Position numbers and translations under genes: made by a program
The notes under the pieces: generated by a model
What the model was told of the DNA's origin: nothing
The model's database searches: none
The model's input: only the letters and a program-made list of their open reading frames with translations
Assembly (NCBI RefSeq): GCF_013283195.1
Contig: NZ_JABEKT010000003.1
Span: forward strand, 374,604 to 438,603
Direction: 5' to 3'
Length of the DNA stretch: 64,000 bases
Source: Ensifer adhaerens
Lineage (GTDB): Bacteria; Pseudomonadota; Alphaproteobacteria; Rhizobiales; Rhizobiaceae
Shown here: piece by piece, positions 16,456 to 25,615 of the stretch
How positions within the stretch are numbered: position 1 is the first letter of the stretch
Layout of the letters: every line of letters starts with the position of its first letter

Positions 16456-17430
16456 CTAGCCGGCGGCAACCGTTCGTGCACGGGTGGAACGAACTGACAA
16501 GAAGGCCAGTGCAGCGGCGCCGATCAGTCCTGAATTTTGTCCAAGCGCCGCTCGAACGACCTGCACATCTCTAAAGGCGGGCATCGCCCAATGACTGATG
16601 TAGGTCTGGATTCCTTGCTGGAGCCGCTCGAACTCGTGAGATAGGCCGCCGCCCATTACAACAATTTCCGGGCTGAAAATATGGATCAGGCTCGTGAACC
16701 CACGTCCAAGAATCTCTGCTTCTTCATCAATAAGGTCGTTGGCAAGCGTGTCCCCGAGCCTGCCTGCCGTGAAAACGTCACGGCTGTGAACATCCGCCCC
16801 GTTTTTGCCCAATGTGGTTTCTGCACATTGCAACGCCCGTTCGCGAGCGCGCGCCGTGAACGCTGTCCCTGATCCATAAGCCTCAAAGCAACCTCTGTTA
16901 CCGCATGGGCAAGGTGCTCCGTTCGGCATCACTGACATATGTCCAATGTGGGCGGCCATGCCCTTACGGCCTCGCACGACCCGGTTGTCGACGACTGCTC
17001 CGCCGCCGATCCCGGTGCTGACGGTAACATAGACCAGATTTTCCAGGCCCTTCCCTGCCCCAAATTGCCATTCGCCGATCGCCGCAGCGATGCCGTCGTT
17101 TTCGAGACGCACGGGATAGCGGAAGCGTTTCTGCAATTCCGCTCTCAGCGGATAATTCACGAAACCCGCTAGTGTCGGCGTGTTGGTCGCGACGCCCGCA
17201 ACTGTGTCAATCGGGCCGGGAGCGGACACACCGATTCCGACCACCGACCGCAGTTCTTTGCCGGACAACAAGCCGTCGACCAGGCCCCGGATTTGTCCAA
17301 GGACGCGCTCCGGGCCCGCCAGCGCCTCGGTCCGCTCCTCCGCGCGGGAGAGGATGGTGCCGCCCTCGTCTACCAGAGCGGCCCGAACCTGCGTACCTCC
17401 AAGATCAATTCCGATGGCTATCTGCTGCAT
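16456..17430 (-). CDS. ROK-family sugar kinase
   Basis: A 324-residue cytoplasmic kinase. It has the N-terminal phosphate motif IGIDLGGTQVRAA (residues about 6-18), the catalytic segment RLENDGIAAAIGEW, the ROK zinc motif CPCGNRGCFE, and no DNA-binding domain. It should phosphorylate a sugar delivered by the transporter of this operon. Glucokinase, fructokinase or allose kinase are the usual alternatives, and the neighbouring RPE-like epimerase makes an allose/allulose-type substrate worth testing. I used the ATG at 17430; a TTG at 17463 would extend the protein into the preceding gene. Confidence 0.88.
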   Translation of the reverse strand: MQQIAIGIDLGGTQVRAALVDEGGTILSRAEERTEALAGPERVLGQIRGLVDGLLSGKELRSVVGIGVSAPGPIDTVAGVATNTPTLAGFVNYPLRAELQKRFRYPVRLENDGIAAAIGEWQFGAGKGLENLVYVTVSTGIGGGAVVDNRVVRGRKGMAAHIGHMSVMPNGAPCPCGNRGCFEAYGSGTAFTARARERALQCAETTLGKNGADVHSRDVFTAGRLGDTLANDLIDEEAEILGRGFTSLIHIFSPEIVVMGGGLSHEFERLQQGIQTYISHWAMPAFRDVQVVRAALGQNSGLIGAAALAFLSVRSTRARTVAAG

Positions 17431-17444
17431 GAGGCGACCGAAGC

Positions 17445-18146
17445 TTAAAGGGCTTTCAACCAAACCATCCGCTCTTCGAGCGACGGCGCGTTGAATGCCA
17501 GAGACCCAAGAACAACCGTTTCAGCGCCGTTCTGGCGCAAAAGCGGGACCGTATGTTCGCGAATTCCGCCGTCGGCGGCCAGAACAATTCGATGCGTTGC
17601 ACCGCTGTCGATAATGATCTTTTTGGCCTGCTGAAGTCGCTCGCCGGCCTTGTCATCAAGTCCTTGTCCTTTCACTCCAATTGCGGTTCCAAGAAGGGTG
17701 ATAAAATGCAGTCGGGCGACATATTCCTTGATACGCTCGACTGGCGTATCGACTTTGAGAACCATGCCTGCGGCAACCCCCCGCCGTTCAAGGAGATCGA
17801 GGGCCTCTTCCGCTACGGCTTCATTCTCGACATGGATGCTGATCAGATCGGCGCCCGCGTCGGCGAACTGCTCGATCTGCGACAGAAGCACGTTGTCCGC
17901 AACCATCAGATGGACATGGACCGGACGCGAGGAGACTTTTCGTACACCTGCCACCAGGTCGGGGAAGAACAACAACGCTGGCGCGAAATGGCCATCGGCG
18001 ACGTCGATGTGAAGTACGTCGACATAGGGGTCGACGCGGGCGAGGTCATCTGCGAGGCGCACTAGATCTGCTGACCAGACGGAGAATTCTGCAATCAGGC
18101 GATCTGTTGGAAGATTTGCAATCCAGTTCTTTTCGGGCTTAGTCAT
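17445..18146 (-). CDS. Ribulose-phosphate 3-epimerase family protein
   Basis: A 233-residue TIM barrel. The RPE signature is clear: first metal site VDVLHIDVADGHFAP, second VHVHLMVADN, and phosphate site LAADGGIREHT. The N-terminal extension of about 20 residues and overall divergence suggest an epimerase of another phosphorylated ketose, for example D-allulose 6-phosphate, rather than the housekeeping enzyme. The ATG overlaps the TGA of the hydrolase gene upstream by 4 bases, so translation is coupled. It precedes the ROK kinase. Confidence 0.85.
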   Translation of the reverse strand: MTKPEKNWIANLPTDRLIAEFSVWSADLVRLADDLARVDPYVDVLHIDVADGHFAPALLFFPDLVAGVRKVSSRPVHVHLMVADNVLLSQIEQFADAGADLISIHVENEAVAEEALDLLERRGVAAGMVLKVDTPVERIKEYVARLHFITLLGTAIGVKGQGLDDKAGERLQQAKKIIIDSGATHRIVLAADGGIREHTVPLLRQNGAETVVLGSLAFNAPSLEERMVWLKAL

Positions 18147-18958
18147 TTGGAGAGGTCCTTCAGGAAGTTGCTGACAGAAAGTCGGAAATCGGCCACATAG
18201 CGCGCGCGATCTTCCACTTTCGGCGTGATTTGAGCGAAGCGCGCCGCCGGTATCATCCCGGCGAGCAGCTGCGCGTAGGAAAGTGGATGGATGACATCCA
18301 GTTCGTGGCCAATGACGAGGGTCGGCACGGACAGATTTCGAACCTCGGCCTCGCTTACGCCAGGACCGTCCTGCGAAATGGCCGTCAGGAGCGACGCGGT
18401 GACTTCTATCGGCTGGCGAGCAAAGAAGCCGGCGAGCGAAGCCAGGTTGTCCGGCGCCTCCTTGGCAAGCCGGCGACCAACGTCACCGGCCAGAAAGGAT
18501 ACTTTCGCTTCTTCGGGGGGGAGCTCGCGCAGCAATCGGCCAACCTCTGCGTTTGGCGCCATGTTCTCCGGAGCTCTCGCAGTGATCCACGCCGGTCTTG
18601 CGATGATCAGGCCTCTCACGAGATCGGGACGGGTGACAGCCAGACGCAATGAGATCGAAGCGCCCATTGATATGCCGCCGATGACGATGGGCGCCCGCAG
18701 ATATTGTTCGACATAGGCTGCGACATCATCGGCGAAGGTCGCGATGGAAAGCCGCTCCAGATCGCCGGCCTGCGACTGTCCATGCCCTCTTGCCTCTACC
18801 GTGACGCGCCTGAATCCTGGCGCCGCGGGGAAGGTCTCCGCGGTTTGCCCCGCGTCGCCACAAAGGCCATGCAGGAAAACGACAGGCTCCCCTTCTCCCG
18901 CTACGTCTACGTTGAGCAAGGTCTGGTCCGGGGAGACAAACGTATGGGGCTGGGTCAT
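18143..18958 (-). CDS. Alpha/beta hydrolase in sugar operon
   Basis: A 271-residue cytoplasmic alpha/beta hydrolase of the lactonase/esterase type. It has the oxyanion segment VVFLHGLCGDAGQT, the strand-5 nucleophile elbow VIGGISMGASISLRLA, and an acid in LVIGHELDVIHP. The usual C-terminal catalytic His is not obvious (region TPKVEDRARYVADF), so the triad may be incomplete. It overlaps both neighbours by 4 bases. In a pathway that oxidises a sugar (next-door Gfo/Idh gene) it could open a sugar lactone, which is inference. Confidence 0.8.
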   Translation of the reverse strand: MTQPHTFVSPDQTLLNVDVAGEGEPVVFLHGLCGDAGQTAETFPAAPGFRRVTVEARGHGQSQAGDLERLSIATFADDVAAYVEQYLRAPIVIGGISMGASISLRLAVTRPDLVRGLIIARPAWITARAPENMAPNAEVGRLLRELPPEEAKVSFLAGDVGRRLAKEAPDNLASLAGFFARQPIEVTASLLTAISQDGPGVSEAEVRNLSVPTLVIGHELDVIHPLSYAQLLAGMIPAARFAQITPKVEDRARYVADFRLSVSNFLKDLSK

Positions 18959-19791
18959 CGGCCGGCCCTGCCCTCGAGATGTTGGCGCAGGAACGCCGCC
19001 ACGCCAGGCGCTTCGTCAGCGGAAAGCCCGTGCGTGACGAGGCTACCGTGGAAATCGATCGCCCTCAGGCGACCGAGGTAAAGCCCATAGTCCAGGACAC
19101 CCTTCCCGGCCGTCGCAAAGCTTCCGTCGGAATTGCGGTCCTTGGCGTGCGCCATCACGATGTGATCGGCCAGTAGGTCGACCGCCTCCGAAACAAGCCG
19201 TCGCTGTTCTTCGAGACTCACGATCTCGAAGAGGTTTGCCGGATCGAGCACCACCTTGATGCGGGAGCTTCCTACTTCCTTGATAAGGCGATGCGCCTTG
19301 TCAGCCGAATTTACGACGTTCGCGAGTTCTGGCTCCACGCCGAGCTGAATGTCATATTCGTCGGCGATCGCGACGGCCGCTTCCATCGCATCGAGAAGGT
19401 CGCGCCACGCTTCGGAAGTATTGTTGTCAGGATGCTCCTTCCACTGATCCGCCGGGTCGCGCGTGCCGGTGCAAAGCGTGATCAGACGGGTGGAGAGGCC
19501 TGCGCAGCTCTGCGCAAGGACGCGCAGCCGACGGTGGCCCGCTTCGCGGACGGCTCGGTCGGGGTGGATCATGTTGTAGGTGCCGGATACCGCGACGATA
19601 TCAACGCCGGCCGCAGCCGCGGCCGCGCTGACCGAGCGAGCCTGGCTTTCGGAGATTGTGTCAGGCATCGACGCAATGCCGGAGCAAGCCATGTTGTACT
19701 GGGCGGCGGCGAAACCGGCCGCCGCCACCGCATCGAGCACCGTCTGAGGATCAGCGCCGTCGAAGGTTTTTGCGAAGATCCCGAGCTTCAT
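18955..19791 (-). CDS. Sugar phosphate isomerase/epimerase (xylose-isomerase-like TIM barrel)
   Basis: A 278-residue protein of the AP-endonuclease-2/xylose-isomerase-like barrel family: MKLGIFAKTFDGADPQTVLD, metal-ligand segments LGVEPELANV, KVVLDPANLF, HIVMAHAKDR and HGSLVTHGLS. It probably isomerises or epimerises a sugar or keto-sugar intermediate. The stop overlaps the next ATG by 4 bases, and its ATG abuts the Gfo/Idh stop. The exact reaction cannot be read from sequence. Confidence 0.85.
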   Translation of the reverse strand: MKLGIFAKTFDGADPQTVLDAVAAAGFAAAQYNMACSGIASMPDTISESQARSVSAAAAAAGVDIVAVSGTYNMIHPDRAVREAGHRRLRVLAQSCAGLSTRLITLCTGTRDPADQWKEHPDNNTSEAWRDLLDAMEAAVAIADEYDIQLGVEPELANVVNSADKAHRLIKEVGSSRIKVVLDPANLFEIVSLEEQRRLVSEAVDLLADHIVMAHAKDRNSDGSFATAGKGVLDYGLYLGRLRAIDFHGSLVTHGLSADEAPGVAAFLRQHLEGRAGR

Positions 19792-20867
19792 CAGACGCCA
19801 CCTGCTACGTCGGCAAGCTTGACGGCCTTCCCGCTTTCCACGGAGCGTGCGATCGCGACCATCGCCTGAACCGAAGCCAGGCCGTCATCGACATTCGCGC
19901 CTTCCATTGCGGCGTTATCGAGGATCGTACGTGCAAATCCCTCGACCTGACGTCGGTAGAAATGTCCATCCGCTCCGAGAACGCGGTGGGTGGCGCCATC
20001 CGCTTCGCGGAAAATGTCGACCTCGCTCGACTTGTAGTACCACGGGTTATAGGTCTTGCCGAGAATGCTGCCATTCTTGCCGTATATCTGGAAGCCCTCG
20101 TGCCAATCCATGCGGACCTGCACGGTCAGGTCGAGATGGCCCAGGGTGCCCGAAGCGAATTCGACATCGACGAACCAGCACCAGATACCGGACCGCTCCG
20201 ACAGGCGGGCATTCACCGAGACGATGTCACCGGCGAAGTAGCGGGCGGTGTCGATCAGGTGGCAACCATGCGCCAGCATGTAGTAGCGGCGAAGGTCCGC
20301 CTTGGGGTTTGCGGACGGCTTCTTCGCATTGGCGCTGGTGACGATCAACGGCTGGACCGCGTCCGTCATGGGATAGCGGTGCGTGCTGTCGCAATACCAG
20401 GCCTTGAGCGCGACGACATCGCCCATTTCGTCCTGAATGAATGACTTTGCGGCCTGGAGGCCTGCATCGAAGCGCTTCATGTGGCCGACCTGGAAGATGT
20501 GTCCGGACTTCTCTACCGCCGCCTTCAGCTCCCGGCACTCCTCCACGGTCACGCCGACGGGCTTTTCGCAAAGCACGTGCTTGCCCGCCTCGAGCGCGCG
20601 TATCGACGCCGGCACGTGAAAAGCGTCGGCGGTCGCGATGATGACCGCGTCGATGTCGGGATCCGAGAGCATCTTGTCGTAGTCGTTGTAGGACCTTTCC
20701 GCGCCATGCGTGACAACCATGCGCTCACGCAGGTCGTCGGCGACGTCGCAAATCGCGTAAAGATCGGCGTTCGCTGCTTTCGTGCAGGCCTCAAAGTGAG
20801 CGGCTTGTGCGATCTGCCCCGCTCCGAGAACACCTACGCGCAGGCGTCGTTCCTGTTTTGCTGGCAT
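19791..20867 (-). CDS. Gfo/Idh/MocA-family oxidoreductase
   Basis: A 358-residue NAD(P)-dependent sugar or inositol dehydrogenase. The N-terminal Rossmann domain (about 8-130) has VGVLGAGQIAQAAHF and the family motif GKHVLCEKPVGV with the conserved Lys. The C-terminal alpha/beta domain has the substrate region AHGCHLIDTARYFAGD with the catalytic His. It likely oxidises the transported sugar (for instance at C1 or C3) or reduces a keto-sugar. It lies 23 bases after the ABC ATPase gene in the operon. Confidence 0.9.
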   Translation of the reverse strand: MPAKQERRLRVGVLGAGQIAQAAHFEACTKAANADLYAICDVADDLRERMVVTHGAERSYNDYDKMLSDPDIDAVIIATADAFHVPASIRALEAGKHVLCEKPVGVTVEECRELKAAVEKSGHIFQVGHMKRFDAGLQAAKSFIQDEMGDVVALKAWYCDSTHRYPMTDAVQPLIVTSANAKKPSANPKADLRRYYMLAHGCHLIDTARYFAGDIVSVNARLSERSGIWCWFVDVEFASGTLGHLDLTVQVRMDWHEGFQIYGKNGSILGKTYNPWYYKSSEVDIFREADGATHRVLGADGHFYRRQVEGFARTILDNAAMEGANVDDGLASVQAMVAIARSVESGKAVKLADVAGGV

Positions 20868-20890
20868 CGATTTCTTCCTTGTTTGACCGT

Positions 20891-21970
20891 TTACAGTGCG
20901 ACGCCGGATGCGGCGTCAAAGAGAATTGCCTTCGACAGATCGATGGCAAACGAAGCTTTTTGACCCGGAGCAACCGGTGTTCCGGTTGGCAGGCGTGCCA
21001 TGATCTCGCGTTCGCCGGCGCGAAGCGCTGCAAAAACGTCGGGACCGGTCGGTTCGATGACCTCGACCAGCAGAGGGAGCGAAGGGCCGGAAGGCGAGCC
21101 GGCAGAAGCCAACGACAACCATTCCGGCCGCAGTCCGAGCAGCACCTCACGTCCCTCGGTGAGTGGCGCCACTACGGAGGCCGGGACCGGCAGCACCGCA
21201 TCGGCACCCTTTAGGCTCAGCGTCTCTCCGACAACTGTGGCCGGCAGAAGGTTCATAGCCGGGGAACCCATGAATGTCGCGACGAAGACGTTTTTCGGGC
21301 GATCGTAGATGTCTTCCGGCGTTCCGAACTGCTGCAGGATCCCGTCCTTCATGACCGCGATCCGGGTCGCCATCGTCATCGCTTCGATCTGATCGTGGGT
21401 GACGTAGACGATCGTCGCCCCGAGGCGCTGGTGCAGCTTCTTGATCTCGGTGCGCATTTCGACGCGCAGTTTGGCGTCGAGGTTCGACAGCGGCTCGTCG
21501 AAGAGGAAGATTTTCGGTTCGCGAACCAGTGCGCGGCCCATCGCGACGCGCTGCCGCTGGCCGCCGGAGAGCTGGCCGGGCTTGCGCTTGAGCAAATGCG
21601 TGATCTGGAGAAGATCGGCAACCTTGCTGACGCGCTCGAGGCGCTGGGCCTTGGGCATCTTGCTCATCTCGAGCGAGAAGCCGATGTTCTGCTCGACCGA
21701 CATCGCCGGATAGAGCGCATAGGACTGGAACACCATGGCAATGTCCCGCTCCTTCGGCTCCAGCCCATCGACGGGATCGCCGTCGATGGTAATGCTGCCG
21801 GATGTATGTTCGTCGAGGCCGGCGATGATCGACAGCAACGTCGACTTGCCGCAGCCAGACGGGCCAACGAGAACCAGGAACTCGCCGTCTTCGATGGCGA
21901 TATTGATGTCGTTGAGAACGGCAAGGCTCCCAAAACTCTTGGTGACATGGTTGATGGCGAGATTGGCCAT
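20891..21970 (-). CDS. Carbohydrate ABC transporter ATPase (UgpC/MsmK type)
   Basis: A 359-residue ATPase. It has Walker [10 protein letters not shown] at 36-44, Q-loop FQSYALYP, signature [15 protein letters not shown], Walker [16 protein letters not shown] and H-loop YVTHDQIEA. A C-terminal TOBE regulatory domain (about 240-359) is present, as in MalK-like ATPases. It energises the two permeases encoded just upstream (6-base gap) and works with the binding protein at 23869-25122. Confidence 0.96.
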   Translation of the reverse strand: MANLAINHVTKSFGSLAVLNDINIAIEDGEFLVLVGPSGCGKSTLLSIIAGLDEHTSGSITIDGDPVDGLEPKERDIAMVFQSYALYPAMSVEQNIGFSLEMSKMPKAQRLERVSKVADLLQITHLLKRKPGQLSGGQRQRVAMGRALVREPKIFLFDEPLSNLDAKLRVEMRTEIKKLHQRLGATIVYVTHDQIEAMTMATRIAVMKDGILQQFGTPEDIYDRPKNVFVATFMGSPAMNLLPATVVGETLSLKGADAVLPVPASVVAPLTEGREVLLGLRPEWLSLASAGSPSGPSLPLLVEVIEPTGPDVFAALRAGEREIMARLPTGTPVAPGQKASFAIDLSKAILFDAASGVAL

Positions 21971-21975
21971 GAGCG

Positions 21976-22887
21976 TTATCCTTTGACTGCGCCGGCCATC
22001 AGGCCGCGGAGAAAGTACCGGCCAGCGGCCACATAGATGAGGATGGTCGGCAGAGCGGCGATCATCGCAGCAGCCATGTCCTCGTTGTAGGCCTTGGTCC
22101 CGGTGGACGTGTTGACGAGATTGTTGAGGGCGACTGTCACCGGCTGGTTTGTTCCGGCAGCAAACGAGACGCCGAACAGGAAGTCGTTCCAGACACCGGT
22201 GAACTGCCAGATGATCGAGACCATCACGATGGGCCAGGAGATCGGTAAGAGGATGCGGAAGAAGATCGCCCAGAAGCCGGCGCCATCGACGCGCGCCGCC
22301 TTGAAGATTTCAGCGGGGACGGTGATGAAGTAGTTCCGGAAGAACATCGTCGTGAAGCAGATGCCGTAGACCACGTGGACAAGAATGAGCCCCGGGATGG
22401 TTCCGGCCAGGCCAAGCTTTCCAAGGAGGCCGGCCATCGGGATCAGCACGATTTGGAACGGAATGAAGCAACCGAACAGGATGAGGCCGAAGATGAGGTT
22501 GTCGCCCCTGAACCGCCACTGGGCGAAGACGTAGCCGTTAAAGGCGCCAAGGGCGACGGAGATGAACGTCGCCGGAACGACAATGAGGAACGAATTGCCG
22601 AAATACCCCTTGAGGCCGCCGCAGGTGACGCCGATGCAGGAGGCACCCCAGACATTGGCCCAGGCGGCAAAGGTCGGCGTCGACGGAAGCGACAGAAGAT
22701 TGCCGGCGCGGATCTCGTCCATGCTCTTCAGCGAGGTGAGGAGCATGGACAGCAGCGGCGCCAGGAACACTAGTGCGAGCAGGGCGAGGCAGCCGTAGAC
22801 AAAAACCCTGCCGAATTGCTTCGACCAACGGATGCTCCCTGGGCGGTTCGCCGCGGCTGCGGATGAGCTTTCAAGCATGGCGGTCAT
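21976..22887 (-). CDS. Carbohydrate ABC permease, MalG-like
   Basis: A 303-residue inner-membrane permease with six membrane segments and the EAA-like loop PAEIFKAARVDGAGFWAIFF facing the ATPase. It ends LRGLMAGAVKG, typical of MalG/UgpE proteins. I chose the ATG at 22887 (GGAG 7 bases upstream); it overlaps the end of the other permease gene by 17 bases. It belongs to the CUT1 class. Confidence 0.93.
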   Translation of the reverse strand: MTAMLESSSAAAANRPGSIRWSKQFGRVFVYGCLALLALVFLAPLLSMLLTSLKSMDEIRAGNLLSLPSTPTFAAWANVWGASCIGVTCGGLKGYFGNSFLIVVPATFISVALGAFNGYVFAQWRFRGDNLIFGLILFGCFIPFQIVLIPMAGLLGKLGLAGTIPGLILVHVVYGICFTTMFFRNYFITVPAEIFKAARVDGAGFWAIFFRILLPISWPIVMVSIIWQFTGVWNDFLFGVSFAAGTNQPVTVALNNLVNTSTGTKAYNEDMAAAMIAALPTILIYVAAGRYFLRGLMAGAVKG

Positions 22888-23752
22888 TGCGAAGCTCCGA
22901 GTAGAGATAGGGAATGATGATGCTTGCAAGGCTGACAAGCATGACGGTTGCGCTTGCTGCGCCAACGCCGAGCTCATTGCGGGTGAAGGTCATCGAGTAC
23001 ATGAAAGTCGATGGAAGCTCGGTCGACACCCCCGGCCCGCCCTTCGTCAGTGCCACGACCAGGTCGTAGCTCTTGATTGCCAGATGCGCTTCGATGACGA
23101 AGACCGTCAGAAACGCCGGACGCAGTGCCGGGATGATGATGCGTGTGTAGACCTTGTGGATCGGAGCGCCGTCGACACGAGCGGCGCGCAGGATTTCGGT
23201 GTCGATCCCACGCAAACCAGCCAGGAACAGGGCCATGACGAAGCCGGTCACCTGCCACACCCCAGCGATCACGATGGTGTAGATCGCGCGTTCCGGCTCG
23301 ATCAGCCACTGGAACGTGAAGCTCTCCCAACCCAGGCTGCGCATCATGTGCTCAAGACCCAGCCCCGGATTGAGCAGCCATTGCCAGATGACGCCAGTTA
23401 CGACGAACGACAGGGCCATCGGATAGAGGAACACGGCGCGGAAGACGCCTTCGAGGCGGATTTTCTGGTCGATCAGGATCGCGATGAAGAGCCCCAGGCA
23501 CGTGGCGCCGATGATGTACAGGCCGCCGAAGATCGCCATGTTTTCGATGGCCGTGATCCAGCGCGGGTTCTCGAACAGCCGCTCATATTGACGCCAGCCG
23601 ACAAAATCGAAGCGCGCGAACATCTTCGATCCGGTGAATGATAGGATCGCCGTGTAAGCGATGAAGCCGTAGACGCAGACAGTTACTGCTGCAAGCGATG
23701 GTGACAGGACAATTGCCGGCATCGCGCCTGCGAGACGTTTGGAGATAGACAT
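22871..23752 (-). CDS. Carbohydrate ABC permease, MalF/UgpA-like
   Basis: A 293-residue permease with six membrane segments (first about 12-34) and the EAA loop DTEILRAARVDGAPIHKVYT. It forms the channel with the MalG-like protein. The ATG at 23752 matches the family start (MSISKRLAGAMPAIVLSPSL). It is separated from the binding-protein gene by 116 bases containing a hairpin. Confidence 0.93.
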   Translation of the reverse strand: MSISKRLAGAMPAIVLSPSLAAVTVCVYGFIAYTAILSFTGSKMFARFDFVGWRQYERLFENPRWITAIENMAIFGGLYIIGATCLGLFIAILIDQKIRLEGVFRAVFLYPMALSFVVTGVIWQWLLNPGLGLEHMMRSLGWESFTFQWLIEPERAIYTIVIAGVWQVTGFVMALFLAGLRGIDTEILRAARVDGAPIHKVYTRIIIPALRPAFLTVFVIEAHLAIKSYDLVVALTKGGPGVSTELPSTFMYSMTFTRNELGVGAASATVMLVSLASIIIPYLYSELRNDRHA

Positions 23753-23825
23753 TTTACTTCGCCCAAGGGATATCGCCGAGATAAGCGGTTCCATCCAGGC
23801 GGATATTCATTCGCGCTGGACATGA

Positions 23826-23853
23826 GCCCCGCCGACCTCGCGGACGGCAGGGC
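23826..23853 (-). other. GC-rich hairpin after the binding-protein gene
   Basis: GCCCCGCCG and CGGCAGGGC (one mismatch) flank a ten-base loop, starting 16 bases after the stop of the binding-protein gene. No T-run follows. Such hairpins commonly protect the binding-protein mRNA and lower permease expression. Confidence 0.5.
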
Positions 23854-23868
23854 CCCTGGGAGGAACCG

Positions 23869-25122
23869 TTACTTCGCGGAATTCACCGAGTTGATCAAAG
23901 CAGCAACAGCGTCCTTCGAGGACATGTCCGAGTTGAAGTGCTGCGTGACCACGTCGAAGATTGCACGCTGGATCGCCGCGGGTTCGGCGTGGCCGTGTGC
24001 AAGCGAGCCCATCATCGTGCCGCTAGCCTGCGCCGCCTTAAGATCAGCCATGGACTTCTGCGCGCAGGGGTCAAACTTGTCGCCAGGAACGTCTGTGCGG
24101 GCAGGAATCGAGCCCTTCACCAGATTGAAGGCCTCCTGGAAGGAGGGCGACATGACGCTTGCGGCGAGCTTGTGTTGGCCGGCAACCTTGTCTTCGCCGA
24201 CCGGGAACATCGCGAAGAAGTCGGTATTGAAGAGGAACGTGCCCTCCGTGCCCGGAGCTGCAACGCAAAGGATGTTGGTACCCGGCTTCGCGCCCGCCTT
24301 GACGATCTCGCCCTTGGCCCAGTCGCCCATCAGCTGCATCGCGGCTTCGCCCTTGATCACCATGGCCGTGGCGAGGTTCCAGTCGCGGCCCGAGAAATTC
24401 GGGTCGACGTAACCGCGGATCTTGCGCATCTGGTCGAATACCTTGACCATCGTATCCGAATTCAGCGCGGATTCATCAAGCTCGAGGATCGCCTTCTTGT
24501 AGAACTCAGGGCCACCGATGCCGACCACGACATCGTCGAAAATGGTAGTGTCCTGCCAGGGTTGACCACCGTGGGCCAGCGGCACGATGCCCTTCTCCTT
24601 GAGCTTGTCGGCGACGACGTTGAATTCATCCCAGGTCTTCGGCGGCTCGAGGCCGTTGTCGGCAAAGACCTTCGCATTGATCCACAACCAGTTCGGGCGG
24701 TGGATGTTCACCGGCACAGCCTGCCATTTGCCGTCATGGACTGCGAATGCCTTGATCGCGTCGGGAACGACCTTGTCCCAGCCTTCCTGGTCAGCGACCG
24801 ATGTAAGGTCGCCAAGCAGCCCCTCTTCCGCCCATTCGTTGACCGCCATGCCGAGGAGTTGCGCGGCCGTCGGCGGATTGCCGGACGTGACACGCGCCTT
24901 GAGCGCCGTGTTGGCGGCCTCACCACCACCGCCAGCCACCGGCATGTCCTGCCAGGAGACGCCCTGCTTCTGCAGGTCGTCCTTGAGCACACCCACTGCC
25001 GCCGCTTCACCACCGGACGTCCACCAGTGCAACACCTCAACGGTGTCCTCGGCGAACGCATAGGTCGAGACGGACGCGCTCAGGCTGGCAGCCAACGCCA
25101 TAACTTTGAACATAGTACGCAT
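23869..25122 (-). CDS. Sugar ABC transporter substrate-binding protein
   Basis: A 417-residue periplasmic binding protein of the CUT1 class (SBP family 1). It has a Sec signal (MRTMFKVMALAASLSASVST, cleavage near AFAED) and a mature start VEVLHWWTSGGEAAAVGVLK typical of glucose/mannose-type binding proteins of rhizobia. Trp residues (NIHRPNWLWIN) probably stack on the sugar. It is the first gene of the ten-gene operon; the promoter and a ROK-type operator lie in the 118-bp gap to lrgA. Confidence 0.93.
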   Translation of the reverse strand: MRTMFKVMALAASLSASVSTYAFAEDTVEVLHWWTSGGEAAAVGVLKDDLQKQGVSWQDMPVAGGGGEAANTALKARVTSGNPPTAAQLLGMAVNEWAEEGLLGDLTSVADQEGWDKVVPDAIKAFAVHDGKWQAVPVNIHRPNWLWINAKVFADNGLEPPKTWDEFNVVADKLKEKGIVPLAHGGQPWQDTTIFDDVVVGIGGPEFYKKAILELDESALNSDTMVKVFDQMRKIRGYVDPNFSGRDWNLATAMVIKGEAAMQLMGDWAKGEIVKAGAKPGTNILCVAAPGTEGTFLFNTDFFAMFPVGEDKVAGQHKLAASVMSPSFQEAFNLVKGSIPARTDVPGDKFDPCAQKSMADLKAAQASGTMMGSLAHGHAEPAAIQRAIFDVVTQHFNSDMSSKDAVAALINSVNSAK

Positions 25123-25153
25123 GCTTTCCTCCCTTAGTCAGCACCATGCTGTC

Positions 25154-25198
25154 AAAACAAACGCAGCTCCTCCGCTTTGTTTGGTTTGAAAACAAACA
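25154..25198. promoter_or_regulatory. Candidate ROK/XylR-type operator between divergent operons
   Basis: TGTTTG (25178-25183), nine bases, CAAACA (25193-25198), inside TTTGTTTGG-TTTGAAAACAAACA. AAAACAAAC also occurs at 25154-25162. AT-rich TTTGTTT/AAACAAA palindromes are the known operator type of ROK repressors such as XylR. The ROK gene at 26320 is the natural candidate to bind here and control both directions. Confidence 0.6.
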
Positions 25199-25240
25199 TA
25201 TTGTCAGGTAAGAGTCAACAGAGTTCGCTGGGAGGGGAAG

Positions 25241-25615
25241 ATGCTGAACGGCTTGGCAATCCTGTTCACGTTCCAGTTGGCCGGTGAAATCGTCGCCTAT
25301 CTGCTTGGCGGCTGGGTGCCGGGACCCGTGGTCGGAATGGCGATGATCGCTGTCGCCCTCACGCTGACGCGCAGCACGAGTTTTCTGAACCCCGCCCACG
25401 AAGGAACCGTTTCAACGTCAAAAACGATCCTCGCCAATCTTGGCATTCTCTTCGTGCCTGCAGGCGTCGGCATCATCCAGCACCTCGATCTCATTCGAGA
25501 CAGAGGTTTCGCATTGCTCGCAGTCGTCGTCTTGTCCACCGTCGCCACGCTCACCTTGACGGTCTGGACATTCATCCTAGTGAAGCGGCTTTCGGGAGGA
25601 TATGGCAATGACTGA
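25241..25615 (+). CDS. lrgA: CidA/LrgA-family membrane protein
   Basis: A 124-residue protein with four membrane segments and the family segment LLGGWVPGPVVGMAMIAVAL near residue 21-40. CidA/LrgA proteins are holin-like; recent work links LrgAB-type pairs to transport of pyruvate, glycolate or similar small acids and to programmed lysis. It starts with an excellent ribosome binding site (GGGAGGGGAAG) 60-odd bases from the ROK-type operator and overlaps lrgB by 8 bases. Its partner lrgB is frameshifted. Confidence 0.85.
   Translation: MLNGLAILFTFQLAGEIVAYLLGGWVPGPVVGMAMIAVALTLTRSTSFLNPAHEGTVSTSKTILANLGILFVPAGVGIIQHLDLIRDRGFALLAVVVLSTVATLTLTVWTFILVKRLSGGYGND

Noticed and set aside
23938-25137. 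A 399-codon plus-strand open frame
   Set aside because: It lies antisense to the whole binding-protein gene, has an Arg/His/Asp-rich composition typical of GC-skewed shadow frames, and resembles no family.
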